From the NCBI GenBank assembly GCA_910591455.2, contig OU342819.1:4463001-4527000 (forward strand): a stretch of DNA of 64,000 bases, read 5' to 3'. The notes under the pieces are model-generated. The model was not told the origin of the DNA and ran no database searches. It saw only the letters and a list, made by a program, of their open reading frames with translations. Below are positions 23,101-34,442 of this stretch, piece after piece. The position numbers and the translations under genes were made by a program. How positions within the stretch are numbered: position 1 is the first letter of the stretch; every line of letters starts with the position of its first letter. Source of the DNA: Pholis gunnellus (Eukaryota; Chordata; Actinopteri; Perciformes; Pholidae).

Positions 23101-26100
23101 ATAGTGGAGGAAAGCGGAAGGCCCATGGTGGCTGGCAGAGTTGCTACAACAGGTTTGCTCTCCAGCCATGAGGAGGCGGGTTTTTCTGGAGGGAAGGACA
23201 TTCCGTAGGGAATCCCAGAACTTGTTGGCACACTGTCCAGATACTCTGGCACCGGGTAAGGGTTCATCTGAACGTGAGGATACTTTTCTTTATGCCTCTG
23301 GAAGTGCACCTTTAAGTTCCCTTTTGTGGAAAAGCGATTGCCACAGATGTTGCACTTGAAGGGCCGCTCTCCTGTATGGGAGCGCAGGTGGATCTGCAGA
23401 GCGCTGTCGCTGCCAAACACTTTGGCACAGAACCTGCATTTATGCTTGAAGAAGGGCTCCTCTGGGCTGGGCTTGGTTTCGAACAAGGGCACGCTGGGCA
23501 GCTTGCCCTTCCTGTGCTTCATCAGGGCTGCGAGGGGGTCAAGTGCATTGGCTGTAGCGGCGATGCTTGCCAAGGGATTGGGGAAAATGACGCCGCTGGG
23601 GGGGCTCTGAGGTAGAAATGGGAGGCTGGAGGATGAGCTGAGGAGGCTGCTCGGCCCCAGGGGGAGCGTGCTGGAGGAGCTCAGTGTCTGAGGACAGCTC
23701 ATGCTGCCGGTGTGCGAGCCTGCGTAAGGAGGCAGTAACGTGCCGCTGCTGCAGCTGGAGAGAGGCCGGGTTGAATTTTCCGAGGGAGCTGAGGTACATG
23801 TCACATCTCTAAAGGTGGACTGGCCGCATACAGTTTGTGAGGGGAGATCGTATGATTTCTCGAGCACGGAGGACAGAGAAACCGCGGCCTGCCCGTTGAT
23901 GGTGGAGGGCATCGTTCCAGACAGCGGCAGGATGGGACGAGGGGCTATGCCTTGACAAGGGAAAGAGTTAGGTGCCAGAGACAGAGATCTGGAGGTCGGG
24001 TTTAGTGCCGCCTGTGTCGGTTGTCGGTTCATGATGGCGACCTGGCTGCAGATCTGCTCGATGAGCTGCAGCTGATGGACCTGTTGCTGCTGCAGAGCCA
24101 GCAGGTGCTCCAGGATCACCGGGATTACCGCTGAAGCCGCCTTCCCCCCGGTGCCACCGCTGCTGATCCCCTGGGAGAACTGAGCGACAGCCACCCTGGT
24201 GCTGTGGAGGATCTCCAGCGTGACGTTTGTGCTCTGCACGCTGTAGTCGCCAGCAGCCGACACCTGGGGGGAGGCGGACTCGGCTGAATCTGGAGGCCGA
24301 GGGCTGGAGGCCGCTGTGTATTTGTCCCGCTCGAGCTCCATGGCCTCATCACGCTCCACGCCGTCCTCTAAATGATCCACAATGACGTTGTCGTTCGCCA
24401 GCGTCTCCCCGAGCTCAAAGCCGCCGTACGTGAACTCGGCCGCGGACGAGTCACTGGACGCCACGCTGGGAACCGGAGAGGGTCCGACAGGAGATTCCCC
24501 GGGAGCTGGCATCCCGTCATCGTCCTTCACTATCAGCACCAAGGGCTCCTCAGTGCAGACTTTCTGATGTTCACTCAGTTCGGTCCAAGTGAAGAACTCA
24601 GCACAGCATTTGTCACAGATGTGTGTGTCCTCACTGCTGTGGCGGCGTCCATCGGTCTCCTCTCTCTCCATGCCCTCAATGATGCCTGAAAGCAACAAAA
24701 AAAAAGATATATTAAGAACGCATAATTGATCCTTTATCGTCCTGATATTTCACCAGAGGGACACATTTCCCTTCGTCACGTTGTAATTAATCCCCAACAC
24801 ACAGAGCAGCGAGTCCGTCTTTACTCGACTCATGTTGTGTGGACAAGCATTGTTCAAAACCCACTGCACTTGGAATTCCACAAGGGATCCCAAAGTGTCC
24901 AAAGATAACAAACATGTCAAGCTGAATTACAAGGAGGTTTTTATACAATGATGCGTGTAGAAACAGATCATTTGATGTCAAAGAAAACATTCAAATTCAA
25001 CAGGCCCCACAATAACGTAACAAGGTTTCAAACTCACTCCCCGTTTGCTGATGTTAATAATCTCCCTGAAAAATCAATAAAGTTCAACAAAGTGATCTGG
25101 CCTCTCGATTGTGCATTCAGACAGATAATGAAATCCAATACTGTACATTGATTTCTGTTTTTGTGCAGTCATATGTTTCAGTGTCTCGTCTTTATGCACA
25201 AACATTGCACGCTTTCCACATTTTGTTTAAAAAACTCTTGACTAGTTTGTAAAGTGGTCTAACCTGATTGTAAGACCTGATAATCGCTAATTTAACTGTA
25301 AAACACTTCCCTGTGACTCACGTGTTTGAAATGCAGTGAATCACAGCCATTTAGTTTTCCAAGCAGTTTCAAACACATGCCGTAAATTGTTTATTATTAC
25401 TGTATTACCGATTACTTCTTATTTCCAGAAGAACACATTTGCGATGCTGCATCAACAACATCAGGCAATCGAAAGTGTATTTATCTCAATGATATAAAAT
25501 CAGAGCTTCAACAACAGCTTCATCAACCTGATGTTGTTTCTATTACAGTAGAAATCTAAATGATATGTGCAAAGTTTGCCACCTTTTGCTTTGTAATCAA
25601 ACTTGAATCGAAGTAGAATAAACCAATAAAAGACCCAGAATTTCTTGATGTTAACTGAATATATAACACATGGATTAGTTGTTTTAAGTCCTAACTCATG
25701 TGGCATTGTGATATCAATCAACTGTTACGTTTGAAATCAAAGTATTGGTCAAAAAAACACCTCACATATCCAAAACATTTCGACAAATCTCTTGTGCGTT
25801 GTTTGACAATAGATCTTTAAGATTTGACACTTTAGAATGTTCATCTGTTCCGGCTTTGCCCCATTAGGAAACAGACAGCAATACCAGATGGAAAGATTTG
25901 GGAAAATCAATAGTGCAGTATTGTTCCATACACTCGGGCTTCCCCACAACAAATCCAATGAAATTAACAATTTAAAAAGGACCAGAAGTACAAAGATATT
26001 GTGAAGTTTAGGTATGAAAATGCAATTACATTTATTTTTCATTCAACATATTTTGTTTGCAATGTGACAATAATTTACTCTTTTTATGAAAAATAATTTT

Positions 26101-26268
26101 CTTTCCGCTGCATAATTAAATCTGTGTGTGTTGAGTGTGTGTGTGTGTGTGTGTGTGTGGCCAACACGTGTGCTTCACCTTTGTTCTTAAACACGGTGTA
26201 TGTGGACAATTTTAACAAGCACGTTTTAGTGCTGAATTTAACATGAATGTGTGTGTGTGTGTGCTCCA

Positions 26269-26305
<37 letters not shown>

Positions 26306-29300
26306 TGCATTCGTGTTTCCAAAGTGGTCAATACACTCCGGTTATCACTGTGTTTCACCACCTGAACGAATGAGTGCCAGTGTGCTCAAGCTAAACACAG
26401 ACTGGGACGTCTGGTGTATTTACAGCTACACTCAACCGACCCTGGTGCAAACACACAGCGTGTGTGTATTCATGATGTACGTTTGTTAACGGTCAGACCT
26501 TACAGGCAAAAATATTGTTTTTCATGCTCTGGTCAATTCTGAGATTTCTTTGTAAATTTTGCTTCCATCACATCTTTCAGACCAGTGGAAGGAAAACATC
26601 CAAAATACACAATTATTCAGGTTTATTTTACTACTTTGTCTTTTTGCATCTAGATTTCTCCCAAATACACCAAAAGTAAGCATTAGATAATAACTCATTA
26701 CATATCTAAACATAACATCTCAGAAAACTTGTAATACAAATAAGTATTGTCTTAATACGTAACCAACTGGGGAACTTTCATGATATATTTATTTATTATT
26801 ACCCTATTGCCCTGCAATGATTTGAAACTGTATATTATTTTTACAATATAGTCTGGGGGGAAAAAGCCGTTTTTTTCTCAGACCCTGAGCCAGAAATCTC
26901 CTCTTCAGCAGCTCTTACAGACACTAAACTTTACAGTTTTATTCCGTTCTATATTCTGAAGGTTTTTAAAAAGGGGTTTGTTCATATATCATTCAGAGCC
27001 TGATTTATTAAACATTTTATTACTAAAAACGTCATTTTTTATAGTGACAAAAATCCAAATATTCAAAATTCTCTCTATAAAAAACTTGAACTATTATGCC
27101 AACAAAATTAAATAAGAATTTTAAACCTGGCAAATGTTCAGATTTCTGTTCTGGAAAATTATGAGAATTAGCACATATTTATAATTGAATGACTCATTTG
27201 CATATTTTGACATAACATTTCAGAAAACTTGTAATCAACTATGCAAGTTTCATGGCAATATTTCTTTGTTAACCGTTTGACGCTCACCTGTAGTGTCTCC
27301 CCTTCATACATTACAGGCTTTAGCTTTCCAGCTGTCTCGTATCTGAGATCATAATCAAAATGATTTTGAATCTTTTTTTTTTTTTTCACTTGACAAAAGA
27401 AGAGTGTAGCCACGGCTGAGTGGGTCGAATCAGCTTGAAAGTCAAACTCGTCAAAAGGTAAATAATCAGAGCGGCAGGCTCGCCATGTGGGTGGTCTGAG
27501 GATCACCAAGGCGATTCAGCAAACACAGGAGCCAAAACACTTTCACTGTCTTCGCTCAGGGTTTTCGTCTGCGCTTTGCAACATTTACTTCCAGAAAAAG
27601 CAAAGATCAGTTTTGATTTAAAGCTCTGAGTATATTTCCAAATACAATAACGCCGACAGAAATGTCACCCTCGCTCAATCCATCCACAATGTGCAGTAAA
27701 CAGATTTATGTCTTGTTTTCTTGCTGTGTGGTTTGGAGATGGGAGGAGGAGGGGAGGAGGGGGGGGGGGGTGTCTCTTTGCTGAAAAGCAAACAGACCCT
27801 GCTCAGTCTTTGCCTCTCTGTGTGTGACCTCCGGGGCCGCAGAGGTCAGCGGTTCGCATGTACTAATTGTATTATGATCCAGACATGGAGCACTTGCCCC
27901 TCGCAGGGTGAGGCTGACAAAGGTTAAATCAGCAGGCTCAATCAAAGCCCATCTCCGAGTGGCGGAGCCCCCCCGCCCCGGCTGCAGGGCTGTGGGAGGG
28001 CCCCCCGAGAGAGGAGGGCCTCTTCCACACTCGACACCTTCTTGTCTCGCAGACACAAATAATAAATAAATAAATACATAAACCCGCTGACAAACATGTG
28101 AGCAAGTGCTGTGGTGATGATTCAAATGAATGTGTGGATTTGGCTTTCAGGCATTTTTGCTTTTGAGAGTTTTGCTATTAATGATGAACAAGGTCGATAA
28201 TGGTACGAATAAACACATATGAATCAAATGAACTGTTTTACATTCAATTTCATTTTCACACAGATTTATGAGCTGCCAGTTAAAGCCAGGTAGGACGAGC
28301 CATTTTCTCAAAGCTTTTTTTTTTCACAGAGTTTAGAGAGCGCAGGCCAAACTCAATTCAAAACACTGAAACCGACAGTTTAAAGGTTAATGTAACTATT
28401 AATATACTGATGCTGGTGTGAGTTAGTGCTCAGCTGTTAAGTGTTGATTAAAAGGTTCGAATTACATCCAGGCTTTCCTGCAATGTACATGAGGAGAAAA
28501 CCTAATTGTTTGATGGAATATTACAATCCTAGAAATGATGTTAGGCGTCTGGTGTACCATAACAAAGGCTGGCAATATGAATATGAAGGAGTGAGATCTA
28601 GTTACAAATAATACATGGCTGATGATTTGTTATGTTTATTTCAATGCACTCCAGCTACAGATCCATTTAATCTAATCTGTTTTGTTTTTCATCTTATTTA
28701 TGAAAAATAGAAAATTCAATAATTAAGAACTAACAGTAAAATACATGTAAATACAATATTACGATCATAAATAATAATTAATTTTATCAAAGCCACGTTT
28801 TTATTTCAGATGCCTTTCTCCTCATTTAAATGTGAAAGTTTTAGTAGTTGACAGGAAGGCCTTGAGCCAGAATAACGTGCACAAATAATAACCCTTTAAC
28901 ATGTAATTATTGACCTGGTGGGTTTATTCTGCGTTTTGGTGGATTTATTAGTTCACAACAGGCCCTGTTTCTATTCATCCCCCTAAAAAAAATGAAATGA
29001 AATAGTTTTGTATTGTGCAGCCTGCTATCAGCACTGCGTAGCCTACTGCAACATCTTCAGCCAATATATCTGGATCAGATTTAGTTGATAAACATTAAAA
29101 ACGAATTCAAATATGCACTATTTAATTCCCTTCTTGTGACCGAAACATTATTTTAATTTGGCAGTAGAAAATGTCAAAAGGTAAAAAATAACAAAAATAA
29201 TTTAGAGTCGGGGGAAAAACGTTTATTTAATTTACGAAATACTTTGTCTACTATTTCAGATATGTTTCGATCCACCATCATTGTCGTTTGTTCCTTTATA

Positions 29301-29476
29301 GTCAAATATATACTCTGCCATAAAAGCCTCTAAACGCAGCTGTTCTGAAGCGCCAGCAGCTTGAAGTGAAACACAGTAAAAGTGTTTTAATTACCACTTG
29401 CGCGGAGGAGTCCGCTCCGTGTCGCCTCTTCCTCTGACCGGAGGTGCTGCGGCTTGGCTTGCTTGCGGCGGGACAT
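19717..29476 (-). CDS. sall3: Sal-like protein 3 (spalt-type C2H2 zinc-finger transcription factor), complete
   Basis: Nuclear transcription factor of the spalt family; SALL proteins recruit NuRD through the N-terminal MSRRKQAKPQ peptide, present here at residues 1-10. Coding exons join 29476-29395, 24685-21725, 21604-21261 and 20109-19717: 1,260 codons including TGA, about 1,259 aa (human SALL3 about 1,300). Domains seen: C2HC finger (about 51-71), QQQQ-containing dimerisation-type helix (about 213-245), C2H2 pair ZFC1 (444-492), three-finger ZFC2 (709-789), acidic run (826-847), C2H2 pair ZFC4 (1087-1135) and the family C-terminus with SVENPMALL, EMFQKDLAARAMNVDP and KEIGIN. These C-terminal motifs fit SALL3 and not SALL1 or SALL4. 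The third finger pair (ZFC3), usual in SALL1/SALL3, is missing. It lies head-to-tail upstream of atp9b, as in human. Whether this is the a or b teleost paralog cannot be told from the window. Confidence 0.95.
20331..20682. repeat. Teleost ATCGATTAAT-type interspersed repeat, copy B
   Basis: In the last sall3 intron (20110-21260). It contains GTCGATTAGTTGATTAATCA, an internal TCTTCTCAAATGTAAAGATG block, AAATATCTTTGGGTTTTGG and GTTCGACAAAACAAAACATT, and ends TTGCAGC. Same superfamily as copy A but a different subfamily and apparently reversed. The rest of this intron shows nothing notable. Confidence 0.7.
21261..21604 (-). CDS. sall3: sall3 coding exon 3 (ZFC4, first part)
   Basis: Encodes HSIPSLV, a consensus sumoylation-type IKAE motif followed by VNGHG, PPRRTPKQHNC, then the first ZFC4 finger (CNACGKNFSSASALQIHERTH) and most of the second (CSICGRAFTTKGNLK). 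The AAG|GTAGAT donor at 21260 matches the conserved SALL NLK|VHMGTH junction. In typical SALL genes this belongs to the same exon as the preceding piece. Confidence 0.93.
21605..21724 (-). other. Small intron-like segment in place of ZFC3 of sall3
   Basis: This 120-nt segment begins GTAC, ends with a TTTCATTTTCAG acceptor-like tract, and joins codons in phase (an alternative CTGCAG acceptor 6 nt on also keeps phase). It is a multiple of three and has no stop, so retention would insert 40 hydrophobic, non-finger residues. It contains no Cys-x2-Cys or His-x3-His motif. I interpret it as an intron; retention cannot be excluded without RNA data. Confidence 0.72.
21725..24685 (-). CDS. sall3: sall3 coding exon 2 (large zinc-finger exon)
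   Basis: The acceptor is a T-rich tract with TTTCAG just above 24685. The exon carries the C2HC finger (HICDKCCAEFF), the Q-rich helix, ZFC1 (KCRFCAKVFGSDSALQIH ... NLKVHFQRH), the conserved block NPYPVPEYLD, the DSMQTSETSKLQQLVENIDK helix, the triple-finger ZFC2 and an EDDDEEEEVE acidic stretch. It ends in LSRER at a GTAC donor (21724). In other SALL3 proteins the same exon continues straight into ZFC3. Confidence 0.93.
26133..26301. repeat. Paired (TG)n microsatellites
   Basis: Two to three TG runs (26133-26158, 26248-26264, 26272-26301) separated by unique sequence, in sall3 intron 1. Confidence 0.85.
26522..27205 (+). repeat. Dispersed ~0.7-kb repeat, copy 1
   Basis: Aligns in inverted orientation to 60385-61023. 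Shared landmarks: CATGCTCTGGTC at the end, GCTTCCAT-ACATCTTTCAG, CCAGTGGAA-GAAAACATCCAA, TTTTTTCTCAGAC, CCAGAAATCTCC-CTTCAG, TATATTCTGAAGGTTTT and AATTAGCACATATTT. Non-coding; probably a transposon remnant of unidentified family. Confidence 0.8.
27770..28030. promoter_or_regulatory. Candidate regulatory island in sall3 intron 1
   Basis: A GC-richer, non-repetitive stretch within an AT-rich intron, with TGACCTCCGGGG, GAGGTCAGCGG and GACAAAGGTTAAA (nuclear-receptor or TCF-like motifs). Function is inferred from composition and position only. Confidence 0.28.
29395..29476 (-). CDS. sall3: sall3 coding exon 1
   Basis: The ATG at 29476-29474 starts the invariant SALL N-terminus MSRRKQAKPQHL, the NuRD-binding motif. 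The exon gives 27 codons plus one base and ends at a GTAATT donor (29394). Its phase matches the acceptor at 24686, giving ...LLRASG|IIEGMERE. This exon is too short to be found by ORF length; it was recognised by motif. Confidence 0.93.
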
Positions 29477-30300
29477 GTTGCTCTCTCTCTCTCTCGCTCT
29501 GCGACTCGCCGCCTGCCGTCAGCCGACTCATCTACGAGCGGCGAATGGGACCCTTCGGAGGGAGCGGGGCCGGTGGAATAAGCGGACGGCGGCTGCTGCT
29601 GCTGTCGATGCCCGTGCGCAGATTGCGCATGTCAGTGTGATTGTGATGGAGGAAGGATAATGCTTTTACGAATCTCGCTGCTGCCCTTCGGCGGGGGAGG
29701 GAGGGGGGGGGATTGGCTGCTGTCCAGCCAACTCACACTAGATATGGAAATGAGGGATGGGGTTTAATAATAATTAGTTCACTTCCTGTCCGGTGCGCGG
29801 CTGCTGCTGCTGCTGCTTCGTTTCTTCTTCTTTTTGACGCACAACTCTCCGAGCAGCTCCGGCATGGTTTAGTCCGACATGAAGTCACTGTGGGTGGCCC
29901 GCGCGTTTCGGTTTTAACTTTGTTGCCATCGCAGTGTGGTCCGTTTTGGGGTTTTAAAGGTTTCCTCTGTGCGCTCTTGGATGAGTTTGTGCCCAAAGAG
30001 ACGCTCCGGTTTGAGCTGACTTCTCAGCCTGAGATGTGGATGGATGTCGCGGTTGAATCTGACGCCTCACACATACACACACACACACACACTTAAGACA
30101 GCTGAGCAGCACACTAACAGGAGCCGCCGTCCTGCCACAGGAGGATAGTCTGTAGGCCGAGTCTCCAAAAGCTGCGAAAAATCCAATCCTTGCGTAAAAA
30201 AACGGATTAAACACGTGCGTAATGTTAAAACTTTGCGCGTAAAGAAATCACGCTCAGGTCGCAGAGAGGTCCGATCTGAAACCGGTGGCTGTCGGAAGTG
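29477..30300 (-). promoter_or_regulatory. sall3 5' UTR and putative GC-rich promoter
   Basis: The first ~800 bp upstream of the sall3 ATG are richer in CG dinucleotides than the surrounding AT-rich DNA, with a GAGA-type run just upstream of the ATG (29479-29495), a CTG/CAG-rich run (29590-29605, 29800-29820), a CCAAT box read on the minus strand (29712-29716) and an ETS-like CTTCCTG (29783-29789). Promoter function is inferred from position and composition. Confidence 0.5.
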
Positions 30301-32010
30301 AGACTCCCCCGGTTTATCCGAAGCACCGGCGCTCTCCTCGTTGCCTCCGCCTCCGGTCCATCATTAGATGTCCTTCAGCCGCCTGCGATAGGCTACTGCC
30401 AGGATACCACAGGAGGTGTTGGAGCACTTGCTTCGTTTGCTGCGACCTCCCACAATTTTGGCGCCATAATGGGCTGAAAAAATGTCTCGAAGTTGCAAAA
30501 GAACTCCTTCCTTTGAGTGATGATCAGAGATGCGAGGAGGGCAAACCAAGCTGGGCTCATTCTTGTAATCTTATGTAGTGGAGTTTTAATGAGAGGGGGA
30601 AAAGAGAACTTCATCTTTTGTAGTTTGTTTTGTAGAACTTTCTTCTTTTTTTTGTTGTTGCTGTGATTCAGACCTCCAACCACAGGTCACAGTTTTCAGT
30701 TAAAAACTGTCACTGCAGCTATCAACCAAAAGACCACGGCGGTGAATGAAGCCGTAAGCCGTGTGAAGTGCATAATAAAATCTGTTTTTTTTTCCCGTGT
30801 TATTGTTTGATCTCTTGTCTTCCACAGACTGTAGCGATTTCAAAAGACGAGAAAGGAACGAAGCATACTTCACCAGAGCTGTAATCCCTTTCCACCAGGC
30901 ATTGTCCCAAAACTTGTAATTATGTGGTATTAAAAGATGCAGCTGGGGGAGGACAGGATCAGCTGTTGATAATTGCAAGTACTACACAACAGCCTGGTAT
31001 TGATCGGTGTGTCTGCTGTTCCCCTGCTATGGAGAGATAAGGAGGCCCCACTGCTCCTGCAGGAATATCATTTCTCCTGACCTATCAGGTTGCTCCAGAC
31101 TTATGATGAATAGCCAGAGTGGCCAAGAGAGGGCTTATCTGGAAACTCAACCTCCCCTCTACCCCACCCTTGATTCGATATTGATTCTCTGTAACCAGCG
31201 TCGGCACACAAAATCAAACTATAGCAACTACTTGACTATGATGTCTTCCAGGTTCTAACTCGGCCTGCACTAAAGCCGCCAGAAGAGCGCCACTTGAATT
31301 GAATTATCCGCTACATCTGTTAGAGGAACAACTGTATCAGTTTGTGTTGTTCAGTGTGATGAGTGACAGATTTGTAAGTTTAATACATTATTACACAGTC
31401 AAGGATGAATGACGCTTAATGTGAACTTTTCAGTTCATCAAAGTGTTGCAGGAAGTAAATGAATACATGAAGTTACACCAAACAAAACATGCAGGAGTTG
31501 TAGTAAATACCAGAATTAGCATGCAACAAATGCTACCGCTGTGAAGCTTAAATTGTTAAATGGTTCAACTCGTTAATTATAGTTCTAGTCGAGTTGTTGC
31601 ACTAGATTACAATATAAGCAGGGTCATATCCGGGATTTTAGAAACACTGAGGTCACAAATCGTACGTGAGGCCTTTACAGGAAAGACTTCGGGTGTTTCG
31701 TTGGTTTGATTTCCCCGGTTTGTTTGGGAAATGACGAACCAGAAGACTTGCAGTTTTGCTATTTAATCATATCCAGACTAAGTGACTCAAACCTCTTATT
31801 TTTAAGGAAATATAGATGTGATCTTAAGCGATGTTTCATTTCATTTTATATTTTACAAATACTAATAAATAAACCACAAATGCCATTTTCACCCCAATAT
31901 TACATTCAGTGTACGCCATGGGATCTGACATAATGAGGCTACATTTCAAAATACAAGTTGATATAAGTGATCATTATCCAGTCCAAGGCTTACACTAAAA
32001 ATATAACAGC
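30300..32010. other. Unique upstream flank, no gene seen
   Basis: Short open frames only, none with recognisable domains. A and T runs at 30640-30660 and 30785-30794. Nothing more can be supported. Confidence 0.6.
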
Positions 32011-32013
32011 TTT

Positions 32014-32047
32014 CTTTAATCCCCCACATCTTAGTGGGGGATTAAAG
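32014..32047. repeat. Perfect 14-bp hairpin
   Basis: CTTTAATCCCCCAC (32014-32027), a 6-nt loop ATCTTA, and the exact reverse complement GTGGGGGATTAAAG (32034-32047). It would fold as a strong RNA or cruciform hairpin. No U-run or gene context is consistent with a bacterial-type terminator. Confidence 0.85.
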
Positions 32048-33559
32048 GTAAACTGTGTTTCTTGTCTTTTGTCCAGTTGATGGACAGAACAATGCAAACA
32101 CCCACACCATACTGCAACGAACTCCGAGGTGTTTCTGTTACTTTGACAACCCTCTGGACATCGATCAACACCTCTGAAACAACACTCAGAACTTCATGAA
32201 ATTACAGTAATTACAGAGATGTATCACGCAGCTGTTCATGGTATTTTGTCCAACTCACTGGGCTGCTTTAACAAAAATCAAGTACGGATGAAAGCCGATT
32301 AATAAATGGGGATTGCACGCAGGGCTTCATAAAGTGGTAGCGATTCATACAAATATTCCATTGGCCTGGTACAGAATATATATGACAATGTAAAACATTG
32401 GTTGTTTTACACATTTGAACAAAACAACCCAGTCTCATCCAGTACTTTATTTGGGTCTTTTTTGGAAAGACACCTTGTTGGCAACCTCTTCTAATGTCCT
32501 TCTTTAGTACTTTGAGCAAACTAAGTATCTCCAGAAATGAAGTTCACGTTGGGTAAATCTGCAGCACACAGGGTGTAACGTATGAAGTGGTGTGCCCTTT
32601 ATGTAACGAGGCAGAATGAATGGGTGTGGTTGTCCGAGTGGTGGATGGCGATGATAGTTTGTGGCCCATCAATCTGCCAGCTAATTTTAAACATGTTTTG
32701 CTTTTTAAAAATGGAACCACAGTCACTCCCTATACTTTACCGTAACGCACTCACAGGTTTAATAACAAATCTTTTTTTTTTTATAGCAATTTTATATCAA
32801 TGTTGTTTCTAGCAATATAAATGAATAAATTCATTCACCTCCATTGTATTACGGTGGCGGCACCACTTTATGAAGTAAATACCTCAAACCCCATCCCAGT
32901 CGGCAGAAAAAAATGTACCATTGCATGTTTCTGAAAACCGCAGGTACGTTGAATTTCGCCGTTAATGAACCAAAAATATGTGTTATGGATACATTTTATA
33001 TCAGCCTTGTATCACGCTTGCAGAAACGCACAATGCCACCACGTGGAAAACGTTGTAATTGGTTTGGTTTCAGCAACAGAACTAAAATATAATAAAGTAA
33101 TATCACATAACAATAACAACCACCTAGCCGATTTTTCTGAAGTAATGTTACATAAGCATTAAGTCATTGTTTACTTATGATTTAACATAGGACATAATCA
33201 GAGGTCTCCTGGGTGAAAGTCCTGTTTGTTTGACCCATCGACCATCACTCCCACCCACCCATAGGACTTTCTTGAATCTACTCGTTATTATACCATGTAA
33301 CTTTCAACATCGGTGGTTCGATATACTACCTCACTTGCTCTGTGCTTTGCTTGTTGTGCGTCACTTGCTCTGATAAAGATATGCTCTGAGAATTAGATGA
33401 GCTAACCCTTTAAAGCATAAAGTCAAATCCTATGATTAGAAGTATCCAACGGTAAGAAGTGCAGCCTCACTTTGAAACACATAACTCTGTGGAGCCTGCT
33501 GCCCCATTTTGATTTACGTTTCAATGAAACCAACTGGATCATAACAATTGTTTCGTTGA

Positions 33560-33840
33560 AAAATATCTCTCTTGTGGGGGGCTTCAGGCTGGCAGTCTGT
33601 CTGGCCCGCCACCACCAGCCCCGCGCTACATAATAGATCTAAAAGACTTACACTCACTCAGGCTCTGTTTCCTCATATAATCACACAAAAGGATTTTTTC
33701 TTGAAAATGATCATAAATCACAGGCCGGATCAATACGCCGTGGCCAGGCTGCACTAGCCTGATAACACAATCAATACAGGGTATTTGGATTTTAATTAAT
33801 ACATGACCGGGCCTCAGCCTGAAATGGTGAAATATGACCT
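33560..33840. promoter_or_regulatory. Candidate conserved non-coding element upstream of sall3
   Basis: Non-repetitive island with CAATCAATAC, TTTTAATTAAT and CCTGATAACAC motifs. It lies about 4 kb upstream of the sall3 ATG in gene-free DNA. Inference only. Confidence 0.25.
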
Positions 33841-34442
33841 CAACCCCTTTTGAAATACGTCCTGCAGAGCATCACATGCGACCCTGGTGTCTGTTACAGC
33901 TCATCAGATGTCGGTGTGATCTGGTGCCCGAGGAGGTGAAGGACCAAAGACCTGAGAGACAGAGGGAACAAGGGTGGATATATATTTGAACAAGAAGCAG
34001 GTAAAACAAGACTAAGGCACTTAAATTAGCAGTGCTGTGAAGCTTTACTCATAGTAGGCATGGCGATGTTTGGGCTGCATGCTAACATTAGCGGGATAAC
34101 ATGTTCAGAAGGGCAACACGCTGATGTTAAAGTATGATTGTTTCAATAATGAATGTTTTCCTTTCTAGATTTGTGCAAGTACTTATAATCCACTCAAAAG
34201 CATTACTATATATAAGACAATACCAAGATATTTCAAAGTTACTAGGAGGAACTTTCATTTTGGGTTGATTTTGGCGATCCCGGTGGACAAAAGTGGTAGT
34301 GTTCCCGAGCACCAGTGTCCTTTTAGAAAGCCTCTCATTATACTGCAGCAGGGTCTGACACCCGCAATCTACTACCCTCAATCCTCGTTCTGGTTTTCCA
34401 TGCCTCCCTTCCCTCGAGCGAGCCCAGCAATACGGCCTTCTT

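Larger units (their letters stand above)
24686..29394 (-). other. sall3 intron 1
   Basis: A 4.7-kb intron. It holds TG microsatellites (26133-26158 and 26248-26301), one dispersed repeat copy (26522-27205) and a GC-rich possible regulatory island (27770-28030). The remainder is unique AT-rich DNA with no exon found. Confidence 0.7.

Noticed and set aside
21237..24698. A single uninterrupted 1,153-codon frame for sall3 exon 2 starting MLLSGIIEG
   Set aside because: The first four codons are intron sequence before a clear TTTCAG acceptor, the last residues (DLCCLS) are past the GTAGAT donor, and 120 nt in the middle look intronic. The true start is the MSRRKQ exon at 29476.
19717..24698. Assignment to SALL4 because ZFC3 is missing
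   Set aside because: The C-terminal motifs (SVENPMALL, EMFQKDLAARAMNVDP, KEIGIN) fit SALL3, and the neighbour is atp9b, not atp9a.
29733..29996. Minus-strand open frame starting MGTNSSKSAQRK upstream of sall3
   Set aside because: Lies in the GC-rich promoter/5' region; no family match and no in-frame link to the MSRRKQ exon.
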